This document shows positions 34,456 through 47,587 of a stretch of DNA of 64,000 nucleotides, piece by piece; within the stretch, counting starts at the first letter, position 1; every line of letters begins with the position of its first letter. Origin of the DNA: Selenomonas sputigena ATCC 35185. GTDB lineage: Bacteria > Bacillota > Negativicutes > Selenomonadales > Selenomonadaceae. The stretch covers positions 1,233,501 through 1,297,500 of the forward strand of contig NC_015437.1 of assembly GCF_000208405.1 (NCBI RefSeq). The letters are read 5' to 3'. The position numbers and the translations under genes were made by a program. A model generated the notes under the pieces. That model worked only from the letters and a program-made list of their open reading frames with translations, had not been told where the DNA came from and did no database searches.

Positions 34456-34479
34456 CCTTAGTGATTCGAGGTGTAATTG

Positions 34480-35148
34480 ATGGATATAAACGGAAAGGAC
34501 TACTTGACGATTGCTTTTCCGAAGGGCAAGCTTTTTGGGCTGTCCAAAGAGCTTTTTTCCCGCGTCGGCTATACGGCGGAGGGACTGGAAGAGAAATCGC
34601 GCAAGCTCATCATTTCCAATGAGGAAAAGAAGATTCGCTTCATCGTCGCGAAGACGGCGGACGTGCCGACGTATGTCGAATACGGTGCGGCGGACATCGG
34701 CGTCATTGGCAAGGATGTCCTCGCGGAAGCGGAAAAGGACGTTTATGAAGTCCTCGACCTCGGCTTTGGCAAGTGCCATCTGATGATGGCGGTCGATAAA
34801 GCGCAGAGGAGAGCAAAGCTCGCCGACTATGCGCATACGCGCGTCGCTACGAAGTTTCCTCATATAGCGGAGCAGTTTTTTACAAAAAAAGGCATGCAGA
34901 TGGAATACATCAAGCTCAATGGATCCATCGAGCTTGGTCCCTTGGTCGGGCTTTCCGAGAGCATCGTGGACATTGTGGAAACGGGCACGACGCTCAAGGA
35001 GAACAATCTTGAGGAAATCGCGCACATCATGGATGCGACGGCGCGGCTCATCGTCAATCGCGTGAGCTACAAGCTGAAGTTTGAGCGGATCTACCGCCTG
35101 GTCGAAGATTTGCGCAGTGCGTTGGAAAGCGGGGAAGCAAAATCATGA
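34480..35148 (+). CDS. hisG: ATP phosphoribosyltransferase, short form (HisG)
   Basis: First committed step of histidine synthesis: ATP plus PRPP gives phosphoribosyl-ATP. At 222 residues it is the short form, which lacks the C-terminal regulatory domain and needs HisZ. Family marks are AFPKGKLF near the N-terminus, DIGVIGKDVL, and the PRPP-binding VDIVETGTTLKEN. A TTG at 34477 precedes the ATG; the ATG at 34480 lies 6 nt after GAGGTG. It is separated from the HD gene by a structured spacer and overlaps hisD by 4 nt. Confidence 0.97.
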   Translation: MDINGKDYLTIAFPKGKLFGLSKELFSRVGYTAEGLEEKSRKLIISNEEKKIRFIVAKTADVPTYVEYGAADIGVIGKDVLAEAEKDVYEVLDLGFGKCHLMMAVDKAQRRAKLADYAHTRVATKFPHIAEQFFTKKGMQMEYIKLNGSIELGPLVGLSESIVDIVETGTTLKENNLEEIAHIMDATARLIVNRVSYKLKFERIYRLVEDLRSALESGEAKS

Positions 35149-36494
35149 AGATTGTATCGGCAAAAGAGCTCGGTAAAGATAAAATACGGAAGCTCTTGGT
35201 GAAGCCGCCCTTCGATGAGGTGCAGCTCAATCCAAAGATTCGCGAGGCGAACCGAAAGATCTTCGGCGCCGATCTCACGGCGGCGGAAGTCGCCGTGCGC
35301 ATCGTCGAGGACGTGCGCCGTCATGGCGATGAAGCCGTCATCAAGTACACGAAGCTCATCGACGGCACGGATTTTTCCCCCGAAGATTTTCAAGTGTCGG
35401 AAGAGGAATTTGCCGAAGCGGAAAAAAATGCAGACCCGGCAATCGTCGCATCGCTACAAAGAGCCGCGCACAATGTGCGCAGCTACCACGAAGAACAAAA
35501 AGCAAATTCATGGCTGACGTACCGTGAAAAAGGCTCAATTCTCGGGCAGTCGCTGATTCCGCTCGACCGCGCGGGCATCTATGTGCCGGGCGGCACGGCG
35601 GCGTATCCGTCCTCCGTCTTGATGAACGCTGTTCCGGCTGCCGTCGCAGGCGTCGGCGAGATCATCATGATGGTGCCGCCGAAAAACGGCAAGATCAATC
35701 CCTATGTGCTTCTTGCGGCGAAGATTGCGGGCGTGTCCAAGGTCTACAAGATCGGCGGCGCACAAGCAATCGCCGCCATGGCGTACGGCACTGCGACGAT
35801 TCCGCGCGTCGACAAGATCACGGGTCCCGGCAACATCTTCGTCACGCTCGCGAAGAAAGCTGTTTACGGCCATTGTGACATCGACATGCTCGCCGGCCCG
35901 AGCGAGATCCTCATCGTCGCCGACGAGACGGCAGATCCCGCCTATACGGCAGCCGATATGCTGAGTCAGGCGGAGCATGACACTCTGGCGTCAAGCATCC
36001 TCATCACGACGAGCGCAAAGCTCGCGCATGAGGTCGAGGCTCTGCTGGAGGAACAGCTGAAAGGGCTGCCGAGGGAAAATATCGCCAGAGCGTCCATCGA
36101 GAACAACGGTCTCATCGTCATCGCCGATGACATCATGGAAGCATTGGAATACGCGAACATTTCCGCGCCTGAGCACATGGAACTTCTGACGAAGCAGCCG
36201 TTCGAGCTTCTGCCCTATGTGCGCCATGCGGGAGCCGTTTTCCTCGGCGCATATTCTCCGGAACCCTTGGGCGATTACTTCGCGGGTCCCAACCATGTAT
36301 TGCCGACGGGCGGCACGGCGAGATTCTATTCCGTGCTCAACGTCGAGACCTTCATGAAGCGCACGAGCATCATTTCCTATACGAAGGACGCCCTGCATGA
36401 TGTGGAGGCGGACATCATACGTCTGGCGGAGGCGGAGGGGCTGCACGCCCATGCCAATGCCGTACGTCTGCGCAGCAAGGAGAGGAAGGACTGA
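35145..36494 (+). CDS. hisD: Histidinol dehydrogenase
   Basis: Zinc- and NAD-dependent oxidation of histidinol to histidine, the last two steps of the pathway. The 449-residue protein has PGGTAAYPSSVLM, KITGPGNIFV, AGPSEIL and the C-terminal GPNHVLPTGGTAR signature. Length is normal. It starts inside the hisG stop (ATGA) and ends 1 nt before hisB. Confidence 0.97.
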   Translation: MKIVSAKELGKDKIRKLLVKPPFDEVQLNPKIREANRKIFGADLTAAEVAVRIVEDVRRHGDEAVIKYTKLIDGTDFSPEDFQVSEEEFAEAEKNADPAIVASLQRAAHNVRSYHEEQKANSWLTYREKGSILGQSLIPLDRAGIYVPGGTAAYPSSVLMNAVPAAVAGVGEIIMMVPPKNGKINPYVLLAAKIAGVSKVYKIGGAQAIAAMAYGTATIPRVDKITGPGNIFVTLAKKAVYGHCDIDMLAGPSEILIVADETADPAYTAADMLSQAEHDTLASSILITTSAKLAHEVEALLEEQLKGLPRENIARASIENNGLIVIADDIMEALEYANISAPEHMELLTKQPFELLPYVRHAGAVFLGAYSPEPLGDYFAGPNHVLPTGGTARFYSVLNVETFMKRTSIISYTKDALHDVEADIIRLAEAEGLHAHANAVRLRSKERKD

Positions 36495-36495
36495 C

Positions 36496-37080
36496 ATGCG
36501 CCAAGCCGAGGTCAAGAGAAAGACAAATGAAACGGAAATCGCGCTTCGCATCGGCCTTGACGGCACAGGCAAGTGCTCCATCAATACGGGAATCGGCTTC
36601 TTCGACCACATGATGACCCTTTTCGCCGTACATGGACTTTTTGACCTGGACATCCTTTGTCATGGCGATACCGAGGTGGACGGACATCATTCCGTCGAGG
36701 ACATCGGCATCGCCTTGGGACAGGCATTTCGCGAGGCTCTGGGCGACAAGGCGGGCATTGCACGCTACGGGTCGTTCTACTTGCCTATGGATGAAGCGCT
36801 CGCCTTCGTGACGCTCGACATCAGCGGCAGGGCATACCTCGTCTACGATGGGGGCGAGATGACGCCCGTCGTCGGCAGCTACGATACGGAGCTGACGGAG
36901 GAGTTTTTGCGTGCCTTTGCCTTCAATGCCGGCATCACGCTTCATGCCAAGGTGCTCTATGGCAGGAATACGCACCATAAGATCGAAGCGATCTTCAAGG
37001 CGCTCGCTCATGCGCTGCGCCTTGCCGTCGCCAAGGATCCGCGCGTCAAAGGCGTGCCGTCGAGCAAGGGTGTTTTATAG
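36496..37080 (+). CDS. hisB: Imidazoleglycerol-phosphate dehydratase
   Basis: A 194-residue stand-alone dehydratase without a phosphatase domain. Manganese-binding histidine motifs are present: FFDHMM, DGHHSVEDIGI, and RNTHHKIEAIFKA near the C-terminus. The start at 36496 (MRQAEVKRKT) follows an AGGAAGGA box inside the end of hisD. Because it lacks the HAD phosphatase module seen in E. coli HisB, the histidinol-phosphate phosphatase must be a separate protein. Confidence 0.97.
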   Translation: MRQAEVKRKTNETEIALRIGLDGTGKCSINTGIGFFDHMMTLFAVHGLFDLDILCHGDTEVDGHHSVEDIGIALGQAFREALGDKAGIARYGSFYLPMDEALAFVTLDISGRAYLVYDGGEMTPVVGSYDTELTEEFLRAFAFNAGITLHAKVLYGRNTHHKIEAIFKALAHALRLAVAKDPRVKGVPSSKGVL

Positions 37081-37090
37081 GAGGATTTGC

Positions 37091-37711
37091 ATGATTGCGG
37101 TCATTGATTACGGCGTAGGAAACCTCTTCAGCGTGGAAAAAGCGCTCCTCCATAGTGGTGCAGAAGTGGAGGTCACGCACGATGCAGAACGAATTGCGGT
37201 GGCGGAGAAGCTCGTCCTGCCGGGTGTGGGCGCATTCGGCGACTGCATGAAGCGTCTGGAAGCGACGGGGTTGATCCCTGTGATACGGCATGAGATAGAA
37301 GCGGGAAAGCCGCTTCTTGGCATCTGCGTCGGCCTGCAGATCCTTTTCGAAGGCAGCGATGAATCGCCACACGCTGCAGGACTTGGCGTCTTTTCCGGCA
37401 GGGTGCGCCGCATCGAGGCGCCTGGGCTGAAGATTCCGCACATGGGATGGAACTCCTTGGATTTTGCGGAACGTCATGAGGGGCAGCCGGGCATTGGCCT
37501 TTTCCGCGGCATCCGTGCAGGTTCTTACGTCTACTTCGTTCACAGCTATCATGCTGTGCCCGAAGAGCCTCAGATCATCACGGCGCAGGCGATGTACGGC
37601 GAATGCCTGACGGCGGCAGTAGCGAAGGACAATGTTCAGGCCGTCCAGTTCCATCCCGAGAAATCGGGAGCGGTCGGCAGCGCGATCCTGAAGAATTTTG
37701 TGAATGCTTAG
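37091..37711 (+). CDS. hisH: Imidazole glycerol phosphate synthase, glutaminase subunit HisH
   Basis: Class I glutamine amidotransferase supplying ammonia to HisF. The 206-residue protein has the nucleophile Cys79 in LLGICVG and the catalytic pair His188 and Glu190 in QFHPEKSG. The start at 37091 follows AGGAGG (37079-37084). It sits between hisB and hisA, with hisF two genes on. Confidence 0.97.
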   Translation: MIAVIDYGVGNLFSVEKALLHSGAEVEVTHDAERIAVAEKLVLPGVGAFGDCMKRLEATGLIPVIRHEIEAGKPLLGICVGLQILFEGSDESPHAAGLGVFSGRVRRIEAPGLKIPHMGWNSLDFAERHEGQPGIGLFRGIRAGSYVYFVHSYHAVPEEPQIITAQAMYGECLTAAVAKDNVQAVQFHPEKSGAVGSAILKNFVNA

Positions 37712-37722
37712 GGGGCGGGAGA

Positions 37723-38454
37723 ATGCTCATCATTCCGGCGATTGATATAAGAAATGGAAAATGCGTGCGCTTGTTCAAGGGGGACTTTGCCCAGGAGACG
37801 GTTTTTTCGGATCATCCTGAGGAAATGGCGATGAAGTGGCAGAGCGCCGGCGCACGCTTCCTGCACCTTGTCGACTTGGACGGCGCTCTGGCGAAGAAGC
37901 CGATGAATCTCGCTGCGGTAGAGCGCATCCTGGGGACTGTAGACATCCCTGTTGAACTTGGCGGCGGCATCCGTTCGCTCGAAAACATCGAAGAGGTGCT
38001 GGCTCTCGGTGTGAGTCGCGTGATCCTCGGCTCCGTGGCGGTGCAGGATCCCGCGCTTGTGAAAGAGGCCTGCCAAAAGTACGAGGAGCGCATCATCGTT
38101 GGTATCGACGCCAAGGACGGCATCGTCGCCGTCGATGGCTGGGGCGTTTCCGGCGAAGTGGAAGCGGGCGAGTTGGCAAAGCGCATGGTCAATGCAGGCG
38201 TTCGCACCATCATCTACACCGACATTTCTCGTGACGGAACATTGTCGGGCGTGAACGCGGAGGCGACGATCGCGCTCGCCAAGGAGAGCGGCGCAGCGGT
38301 CATCGCTTCGGGCGGTGTAAATTCTCTCGATGACATCCGTCGCCTGAAGGCGTTGGAAGCCGATGGCGTCTGCGGCGTGATCGTCGGCAAATCCATCTAT
38401 ACGGGGGCGCTTGACTTGCAGGAAGCCATTGAAATCGCCGGCCAGGAGGGGTAA
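37723..38454 (+). CDS. hisA: Phosphoribosylformimino-AICAR phosphate isomerase HisA
   Basis: A 243-residue TIM barrel that isomerises ProFAR to PRFAR. It carries the N-terminal catalytic aspartate in IPAIDIRNG (Asp8), the first phosphate-binding site in LGGGIR, and the second catalytic aspartate in YTDISRDGT. The ATG lies behind GGGAG. The HisA rather than PriA role is assumed because no actinobacterial traits are seen. Confidence 0.96.
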   Translation: MLIIPAIDIRNGKCVRLFKGDFAQETVFSDHPEEMAMKWQSAGARFLHLVDLDGALAKKPMNLAAVERILGTVDIPVELGGGIRSLENIEEVLALGVSRVILGSVAVQDPALVKEACQKYEERIIVGIDAKDGIVAVDGWGVSGEVEAGELAKRMVNAGVRTIIYTDISRDGTLSGVNAEATIALAKESGAAVIASGGVNSLDDIRRLKALEADGVCGVIVGKSIYTGALDLQEAIEIAGQEG

Positions 38455-38455
38455 A

Positions 38456-39214
38456 ATGTATACGAAGCGCATCATTCCCTGCCTCGATGTCAAAAACGGG
38501 CGCGTCGTCAAGGGTACGAACTTCGTCGGTCTGCGCGATGCGGGCGATCCCGTCGAGCTGGCGGCACGCTATGACAAAGAAGGGGCGGACGAGCTGGTGT
38601 TCCTCGACATTACGGCGTCGCACGAGGAGCGTTCGACCATCGTCCAAGTGGCCAAGGCCTGCGCCTCCGAGATGTTCATCCCGTTCACCGTCGGCGGCGG
38701 CATACGCACGCCCGAGGATATCCGCAGGCTGTTGAAGTCGGGTGCGGACAAGGTGTCCTTCAACACGGCCGCCGTGAAAGATCCCGAGGTTCTGCGCCTC
38801 GGCGCGGAGCGCTTTGGCAGGCAGTGCATCGTCCTCGCCATCGACGCGCGAAAGAGCGGGGAAAACGAGTGGGAGGTCTACATCAATGGCGGCAGGACGC
38901 CGACAGGCATGGACTGCCTTGCCTGGGCGAAGAAGGGCGTCGCTTTGGGCGCAGGAGAAATCCTTTTGACGAGCATGGACGCTGACGGCACGAAGGATGG
39001 CTACGACATCGCGTTGACGCGCGCTGTTTCTGAAAGCGTCCCTGTGCCCGTCATCGCCTCGGGCGGCGCGGGGAAGCTCTCTCATTTTTATGATGTACTG
39101 ACGGAAGGGAAGGCGGACGCCGTCCTTGCCGCTTCGGTTTTCCACTATGGCGAATTTACCATAAGGGAAGTCAAGGATTATCTGAAGAATCGTGGAGTGG
39201 AGGTCAGATTATGA
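38456..39214 (+). CDS. hisF: Imidazole glycerol phosphate synthase, cyclase subunit HisF
   Basis: A 252-residue TIM barrel that cyclises PRFAR with HisH-derived ammonia, making imidazole glycerol phosphate and AICAR. Key positions are Asp11 in IPCLDVKNG, the phosphate site VGGGIRT and the second catalytic aspartate in [11 protein letters not shown]. It begins 1 nt after the hisA stop with CAGGAGGG upstream and overlaps hisIE by 4 nt. Confidence 0.97.
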   Translation: MYTKRIIPCLDVKNGRVVKGTNFVGLRDAGDPVELAARYDKEGADELVFLDITASHEERSTIVQVAKACASEMFIPFTVGGGIRTPEDIRRLLKSGADKVSFNTAAVKDPEVLRLGAERFGRQCIVLAIDARKSGENEWEVYINGGRTPTGMDCLAWAKKGVALGAGEILLTSMDADGTKDGYDIALTRAVSESVPVPVIASGGAGKLSHFYDVLTEGKADAVLAASVFHYGEFTIREVKDYLKNRGVEVRL

Positions 39215-39918
39215 ATACTTCGATTGATATTTCCATGATACATTTTGACGAAAAAGGTCTTGTCCCCGCCATCGTGCAGGAGGAAAACGGCGAGGTTCTC
39301 ATGCTCGCCTACATGAATGAGGAATCGCTGAAGAAAACTTTGGAAACAGGCTTCACATGGTTCTACAGCCGCTCGCGCAAGAAGCTCTGGCGCAAGGGGG
39401 AGACTTCGGGCAACGTGCAGCAGGTCAAGGAAATCTCCTACGACTGCGACGGAGACACGCTTCTCGTGCGCGTGCATCAGGCGGGCGTCGCGTGCCATAC
39501 GGGCACATACTCGTGCTTCAGCGGACGCAGGCTGGGCAAGGACGAGAAGGGCGTCGCCGTCATCGGCGACGAGCCGCAGACTTCGCTCGCAGAAGTGCTC
39601 AATGCCGTTTATCATGTCATCCAGGAGCGGCGCGTTCATCCCGTTGAAGGTTCCTACACGAATTATCTCTTCGACAAGGGACAGGACAAGATCTTGAAAA
39701 AGGTAGGCGAAGAAGCGGCAGAGACCATCATCGCCTCAAAGAATATGGAAAAGAGCGACATCCTTTACGAGATGGGCGATCTCTGGTATCACTGCCTCGT
39801 GCTTCTCGCGTTCCACAACATCGTGCCCGATGAACTCTTCGTCGAGCTTATGAACCGCAGGAGCGGCGGCAGCTACCACCAATTCACAGGAAAGGACGGC
39901 GTGCGTCCCGATGTGTGA
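39211..39918 (+). CDS. hisI: Bifunctional phosphoribosyl-AMP cyclohydrolase / phosphoribosyl-ATP pyrophosphatase HisIE
   Basis: A 235-residue fusion covering steps two and three of histidine synthesis. The N-terminal cyclohydrolase (about 1-120) has YDCDGDTLL and the zinc cysteines in CHTGTYSC. The C-terminal pyrophosphatase (about 130-225) has [13 protein letters not shown] and the MGDLWYH stretch of the MazG-like fold. The end overlaps the nitroreductase gene by 8 nt. Confidence 0.97.
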   Translation: MNTSIDISMIHFDEKGLVPAIVQEENGEVLMLAYMNEESLKKTLETGFTWFYSRSRKKLWRKGETSGNVQQVKEISYDCDGDTLLVRVHQAGVACHTGTYSCFSGRRLGKDEKGVAVIGDEPQTSLAEVLNAVYHVIQERRVHPVEGSYTNYLFDKGQDKILKKVGEEAAETIIASKNMEKSDILYEMGDLWYHCLVLLAFHNIVPDELFVELMNRRSGGSYHQFTGKDGVRPDV

Positions 39919-40546
39919 GGAAAAGGGCGATGTCCTGCAGCTGCCCGAACCTGACCTCCTGCCTGACCGGGAAATCAACTTCCTGGAGCTTATTGAACTT
40001 CGCGCAAGCCGTAGGCAGTACACGGCGGAGGCTCTGTCCTTGCAGGAGCTTTCTTATCTCTTATGGTGCACGCAGGGCGTCAAGATGATCGCACAAGGAG
40101 GGCGCACGCTGCGCAATGTCCCGTCGGCAGCGGCGCTCCATCCGTTGACAACCCTGTTGTATCTGCAGAATGTAGAAAATGTGCCCACAGACTTTTATCA
40201 ATTTATGCCTGTGGAACATGCACTGAAGCGTTTGACTCTTTCTGAAGATGCTCCAGAGGAAATGCTCACCGCCTTCGAGCAACAGGCAATGGTGCGTCAA
40301 AGCGCGGCAATCTTCTTCTGGGTCGCAGACGTTGTGCGCGGCATTCGCACGTACGGGCGCAAGGTCTACGAGTACATCTATCTTGATGTCGGTCATATCG
40401 GGCAGAATTTCTATCTGACGGCTGAGGCACTGGGCTTGGGCGCGTGCGCCGTCGGCCGATTCGATGAGGCGATGCTGCATCACTCGCTCCTGCTCGACGG
40501 TGAGGAGAAAAAGATCGTACATGCGGCCTGCATCGGCAAGATATGA
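39911..40546 (+). CDS. Nitroreductase-family / SagB-type dehydrogenase
   Basis: A 211-residue FMN-dependent oxidoreductase. The N-terminal [15 protein letters not shown] segment and [11 protein letters not shown] match the SagB/ThcOx branch of the nitroreductase fold, as does the C-terminal [19 protein letters not shown] over residues 163-181. SagB enzymes oxidise azolines in peptide maturation, but stand-alone members are common and usually of unknown substrate. It overlaps hisIE by 8 nt and is the last gene of the histidine operon. Its stop codon lies in the loop of the operon terminator. No cyclodehydratase or precursor peptide is nearby. Confidence 0.84.
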   Translation: MCEEKGDVLQLPEPDLLPDREINFLELIELRASRRQYTAEALSLQELSYLLWCTQGVKMIAQGGRTLRNVPSAAALHPLTTLLYLQNVENVPTDFYQFMPVEHALKRLTLSEDAPEEMLTAFEQQAMVRQSAAIFFWVADVVRGIRTYGRKVYEYIYLDVGHIGQNFYLTAEALGLGACAVGRFDEAMLHHSLLLDGEEKKIVHAACIGKI

Positions 40547-40578
40547 TTTCTATCTTGCCGATGCGGGCTTGCTTTTCG
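40526..40578 (+). terminator. Terminator of the histidine operon, overlapping the last stop codon
   Basis: An 18-bp stem (40526-40543 with 40551-40568, one T-G pair) has a 7-nt loop that contains the nitroreductase TGA (40544-40546). It is followed by TTGCTTTT. The T stretch doubles as the -35 of the next promoter. Confidence 0.85.
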
Positions 40579-40598
40579 TGTGTATCGTAGGATATAAT
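40569..40598 (+). promoter_or_regulatory. Predicted promoter of the pyrophosphatase gene
   Basis: TTGCTT (40569-40574) and a perfect TATAAT (40593-40598) with an 18-bp spacer. It begins right after the preceding terminator stem. Confidence 0.65.
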
Positions 40599-40641
40599 GG
40601 AAATCATCATATATCATCTGAAAACGGGAGGCTTCTTTTCG

Positions 40642-42291
40642 ATGAAAAATACGAAACCGATCTATACGATAGGGCATCGCAATCCGGACACGGATTCCAT
40701 CTGCTCCGCAATCGGCTATGCGCATCTGAAGCAGGCGATGGGCGAGAATGTTGTGCCGGCGCGTGCGGGAAAGGTCAACGAGGAGACGAAATTTGCTCTG
40801 AACCACTTCCATGTGGAACAGCCGCTTCTCATCACCGATCTCTATCCGCGCGTGAAGGATATCACGCTCGACTGCAAGACTGTCGTCAAGGAAACGGACA
40901 GCTTGCGTCATCTCGGTGAAATCATGCGTGAAAACGATCTGAAGTCGGTTCCCGTCGTCGATAAGGACGAGCGGCTCATTGGCATCGTGACCGTCAGCGA
41001 CCTCGCGCAGCGCTATTTCAAGGAACTCAGCATGCAGAATCTCGCCGACGCGGGCGTCTCCTTCCGCGATGTGATCCGCGTCATTGACGGTGAGGTCATC
41101 GTCAACGGCGATGAGGGCGGCAAGATTCGCGGCAATGTGCGCATCGCGGCGGGCAGCATCAGCATGATTCAGGATGTCGTCAAGGAGCACGACGTCGTCC
41201 TCATCGGTGACCGCAGGGACGAGACTCTGATTGACTGCCTGAAGCAGGGAATCGACTGCATGATCGTCACGGGCAACGGCAGGGTGTCGCCGAGCGTCAT
41301 CGAGGAAGCCGAGGAGCGCCACATGCTCATCATCAACACGCCCTATGACACCTATACTTGTGCGCGGCTCATCAACCAGTGCGTCCCCGTCAAGCGCATC
41401 ATGCAGGACGAAATCGTCGCCTTCAAGCCGCTCGACCTCCTGAGCGACATCAAGGGAACGATGGAGCAGTACAGCTACCGCAATTATCCCGTCGTGGAAA
41501 ATGGCAAGCTCGTCGGGCTCGTGAGCAAGGACATGCTCATGGTACCGGAGCGCGAGCGCGTCATCTTGGTTGATCACAATGAGCGCGGACAGGCAGTCGA
41601 GGGCATCGAGGAGGCGAAGATTCTTGAGATCATCGATCACCACCGTCTCGGCGGCATCCAGACGAGCGAGCCGATTTTCACGCGTCAAGAGCCTGTGGGC
41701 TGCACGGCGACGATCGTGGCGAACATGCACTGGCACAGAGATGTTGACATCCCGCCGTCGATCGCAGGTCTGCTCCTCTCGGCGATTCTTTCCGATACGG
41801 TGCTCTTCAAGTCGCCGACTTGCACGCCATACGACAAGAAGACGGCGGAACGTCTGGCGGAGATTGCCGGCGTCGATATCATGGAATATGGCATGGCAAT
41901 GCTCAAGGCGGGATCGGGCATCGGCAACATGTCGCCCTTGGAAATCACCAAGAACGATATGAAGGAATTCCAGATTGGCGATTACCGCATCATCGTCAGC
42001 CAGATTTCCGTCATGGACACGAAGGAAGTCATGGATATCGAGGCGGAAATTGTCAAGAGCATGGCGGACGTCTGCAAGAAGGAAGGCTACGACATGAGCC
42101 TCGTCATGGTCACGGACATCATCGCCGAAGGGACGTATCTGCTCTACACGGGATCGCCCAAGACGTTGATCGGCGAGGCGTTCCACAAGGATGCCAGCGG
42201 CACGCACATCTATCTGCCCGGCGTCATGTCGCGCAAGAAGCAGATCATCCCGCCCCTTTCGGAAGCCGTCAAATTGATCAAAAAGCAGTGA
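40642..42291 (+). CDS. Manganese-dependent inorganic pyrophosphatase with CBS and DRTGG domains (family II)
   Basis: A 549-residue family II pyrophosphatase. The DHH catalytic core is split: the first motif GHRNPDTDS lies near residue 11, and the DHH motif (IIDHHRLGG) near residue 330. Inserted between them are a pair of CBS domains (about 70-125 and 255-305) and a DRTGG domain (about 130-245). A DHHA2 domain closes the protein. CBS-bearing homologues are inhibited by AMP/ADP and activated by ATP or diadenosine polyphosphates, so the enzyme likely links pyrophosphate removal to energy charge. A GGGAGG box precedes ATG 40642. Confidence 0.92.
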   Translation: MKNTKPIYTIGHRNPDTDSICSAIGYAHLKQAMGENVVPARAGKVNEETKFALNHFHVEQPLLITDLYPRVKDITLDCKTVVKETDSLRHLGEIMRENDLKSVPVVDKDERLIGIVTVSDLAQRYFKELSMQNLADAGVSFRDVIRVIDGEVIVNGDEGGKIRGNVRIAAGSISMIQDVVKEHDVVLIGDRRDETLIDCLKQGIDCMIVTGNGRVSPSVIEEAEERHMLIINTPYDTYTCARLINQCVPVKRIMQDEIVAFKPLDLLSDIKGTMEQYSYRNYPVVENGKLVGLVSKDMLMVPERERVILVDHNERGQAVEGIEEAKILEIIDHHRLGGIQTSEPIFTRQEPVGCTATIVANMHWHRDVDIPPSIAGLLLSAILSDTVLFKSPTCTPYDKKTAERLAEIAGVDIMEYGMAMLKAGSGIGNMSPLEITKNDMKEFQIGDYRIIVSQISVMDTKEVMDIEAEIVKSMADVCKKEGYDMSLVMVTDIIAEGTYLLYTGSPKTLIGEAFHKDASGTHIYLPGVMSRKKQIIPPLSEAVKLIKKQ

Positions 42292-42306
42292 GAGCTGTAA
42301 AAGGCA

Positions 42307-42347
42307 GGAACGGCTGCTGCAGTATATCTGCGGCAGCCGTTTCCTTT
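42307..42347 (+). terminator. Intrinsic terminator between the pyrophosphatase gene and pcrA
   Basis: CGGCTGCTGCAG (42311-42322) pairs with CTGCGGCAGCCG (42328-42339) with one T-G pair, flanked by GGAA/TTTCC pairing and followed by TTTCCTTTG. Confidence 0.8.
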
Positions 42348-42393
42348 GCTGCAATCAAACATGTATGCTGCTGATGTTTGCGAGGTTGATACA

Positions 42394-46678
<4,285 letters not shown>

Positions 46679-46704
46679 GACTGTGCCTTAATAAACAAAA
46701 CAGC

Positions 46705-46743
46705 TATTTACTTCCGATAATTTATACTTATCGGAAGTAAATA
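46705..46743. repeat. Perfect 16-bp palindrome upstream of the TtcA-like gene
   Basis: TATTTACTTCCGATAA (46705-46720) is repeated inverted at 46728-46743 with a 7-nt spacer. The spacer contains most of a TATACT hexamer (46723-46728). There is no U tract on either side, so it looks more like an operator or RNA stem than a terminator. It fills most of the 94-bp gap after ligA. Confidence 0.8.
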
Positions 46744-46772
46744 AAACTCTTAGAAAAGATGGGAGACCTATC

Positions 46773-47564
46773 GTGAACAATATCCCGCAACTTTATTTCA
46801 GCAAACTCATGCGAGCCGTTGTCGAGTTTCAGCTGATCGAAGACGACGATCGCATCCTGATTGGGATTTCAGGCGGCAAGGATAGCATATTTCTTGCGTA
46901 TGCGTTAGCCATCCTGCAGAAACGTATGAAGAAGAATTTTTCTCTTTGCGCCTTGACGATCGATCCGCAATTCACGGAAGATTTTCCTGTTGCGCGCATC
47001 GCTTCATTTTGCGAGGAGATCTCCATTCCCTTTGAAGCCGTTTCGGTGAATATAGCTGGCACCATCGAGGAGACGCCGGAGAAAAATCCTTGTTTTACCT
47101 GCGCATTTTTTCGGCGCGGCGCAATCAATCGTTATGCGCAGGAGCATGGGTGCAACAAGGTGGCTTATGCGCATCACAACGATGATGCGGTGGAAACATT
47201 GCTCATGGGAATCTTGTATTCGGGACAAATTCATACATTTACGCCCAAAACGTATCTTGATCGCTCCGGCATCACGGTCATTCGTCCACTCGTCTATTTC
47301 CGTGAATCAGAAATTCGTGATGCGATTGCTGTTCACGGCTTCAGCCCTATCCCCTCTCCATGTCCGCTCGATGGAACAACGATGCGCCAGGAGGTCAAAG
47401 AGCTGATTTCTTCATGGGAGAAAAAGGATCCGCAAATCTACCATCATTTAGCTGCTTCCATGCGCGAAAATGCCGTCGGAGAATTGTGGCCGCGCATGCA
47501 GACGCGAGATGAAATGTTGGAAACATACCGCACATACAAGAAAAATCCTGTACCTGAAAAATGA
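46773..47564 (+). CDS. TtcA-like tRNA 2-thiocytidine biosynthesis protein (PP-loop ATPase)
   Basis: A 263-residue adenine-nucleotide alpha-hydrolase. The PP-loop is SGGKDS (33-38). A CXXC pair (Cys107, Cys110, in PCFTC) and a third cysteine (Cys197, SPCPL) match the three cluster ligands of TtcA, which makes s2C32 in tRNA. It is shorter than E. coli TtcA. It starts with GTG behind GGGAGA. Family members in Firmicutes often have uncertain targets, so the exact nucleoside is unproven. It is the last plus-strand gene before a convergent junction with queE. Confidence 0.85.
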   Translation: MNNIPQLYFSKLMRAVVEFQLIEDDDRILIGISGGKDSIFLAYALAILQKRMKKNFSLCALTIDPQFTEDFPVARIASFCEEISIPFEAVSVNIAGTIEETPEKNPCFTCAFFRRGAINRYAQEHGCNKVAYAHHNDDAVETLLMGILYSGQIHTFTPKTYLDRSGITVIRPLVYFRESEIRDAIAVHGFSPIPSPCPLDGTTMRQEVKELISSWEKKDPQIYHHLAASMRENAVGELWPRMQTRDEMLETYRTYKKNPVPEK

Positions 47565-47576
47565 GTACAGGTCGAA
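47541..47576 (-). terminator. Possible terminator of queD-queE
   Basis: CCTGTAC (47547-47553) pairs with GTACAGG (47565-47571). Read on the minus strand it is followed by ATTTTTC. It lies just beyond the queE stop and overlaps the end of the convergent TtcA-like gene. Confidence 0.5.
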
Positions 47577-47587
47577 AAATCTCGCGG

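Noticed and set aside
39911-40546. Azol(in)e-containing peptide biosynthesis cluster around the SagB-like gene
   Set aside because: No YcaO cyclodehydratase, precursor peptide or exporter is adjacent; the gene is simply the last of the histidine operon.
40480-42354. 624-codon open frame opposite the pyrophosphatase gene
   Set aside because: Antisense shadow, rich in Asp/His/Arg/Val with no domain; the plus-strand enzyme is certain.
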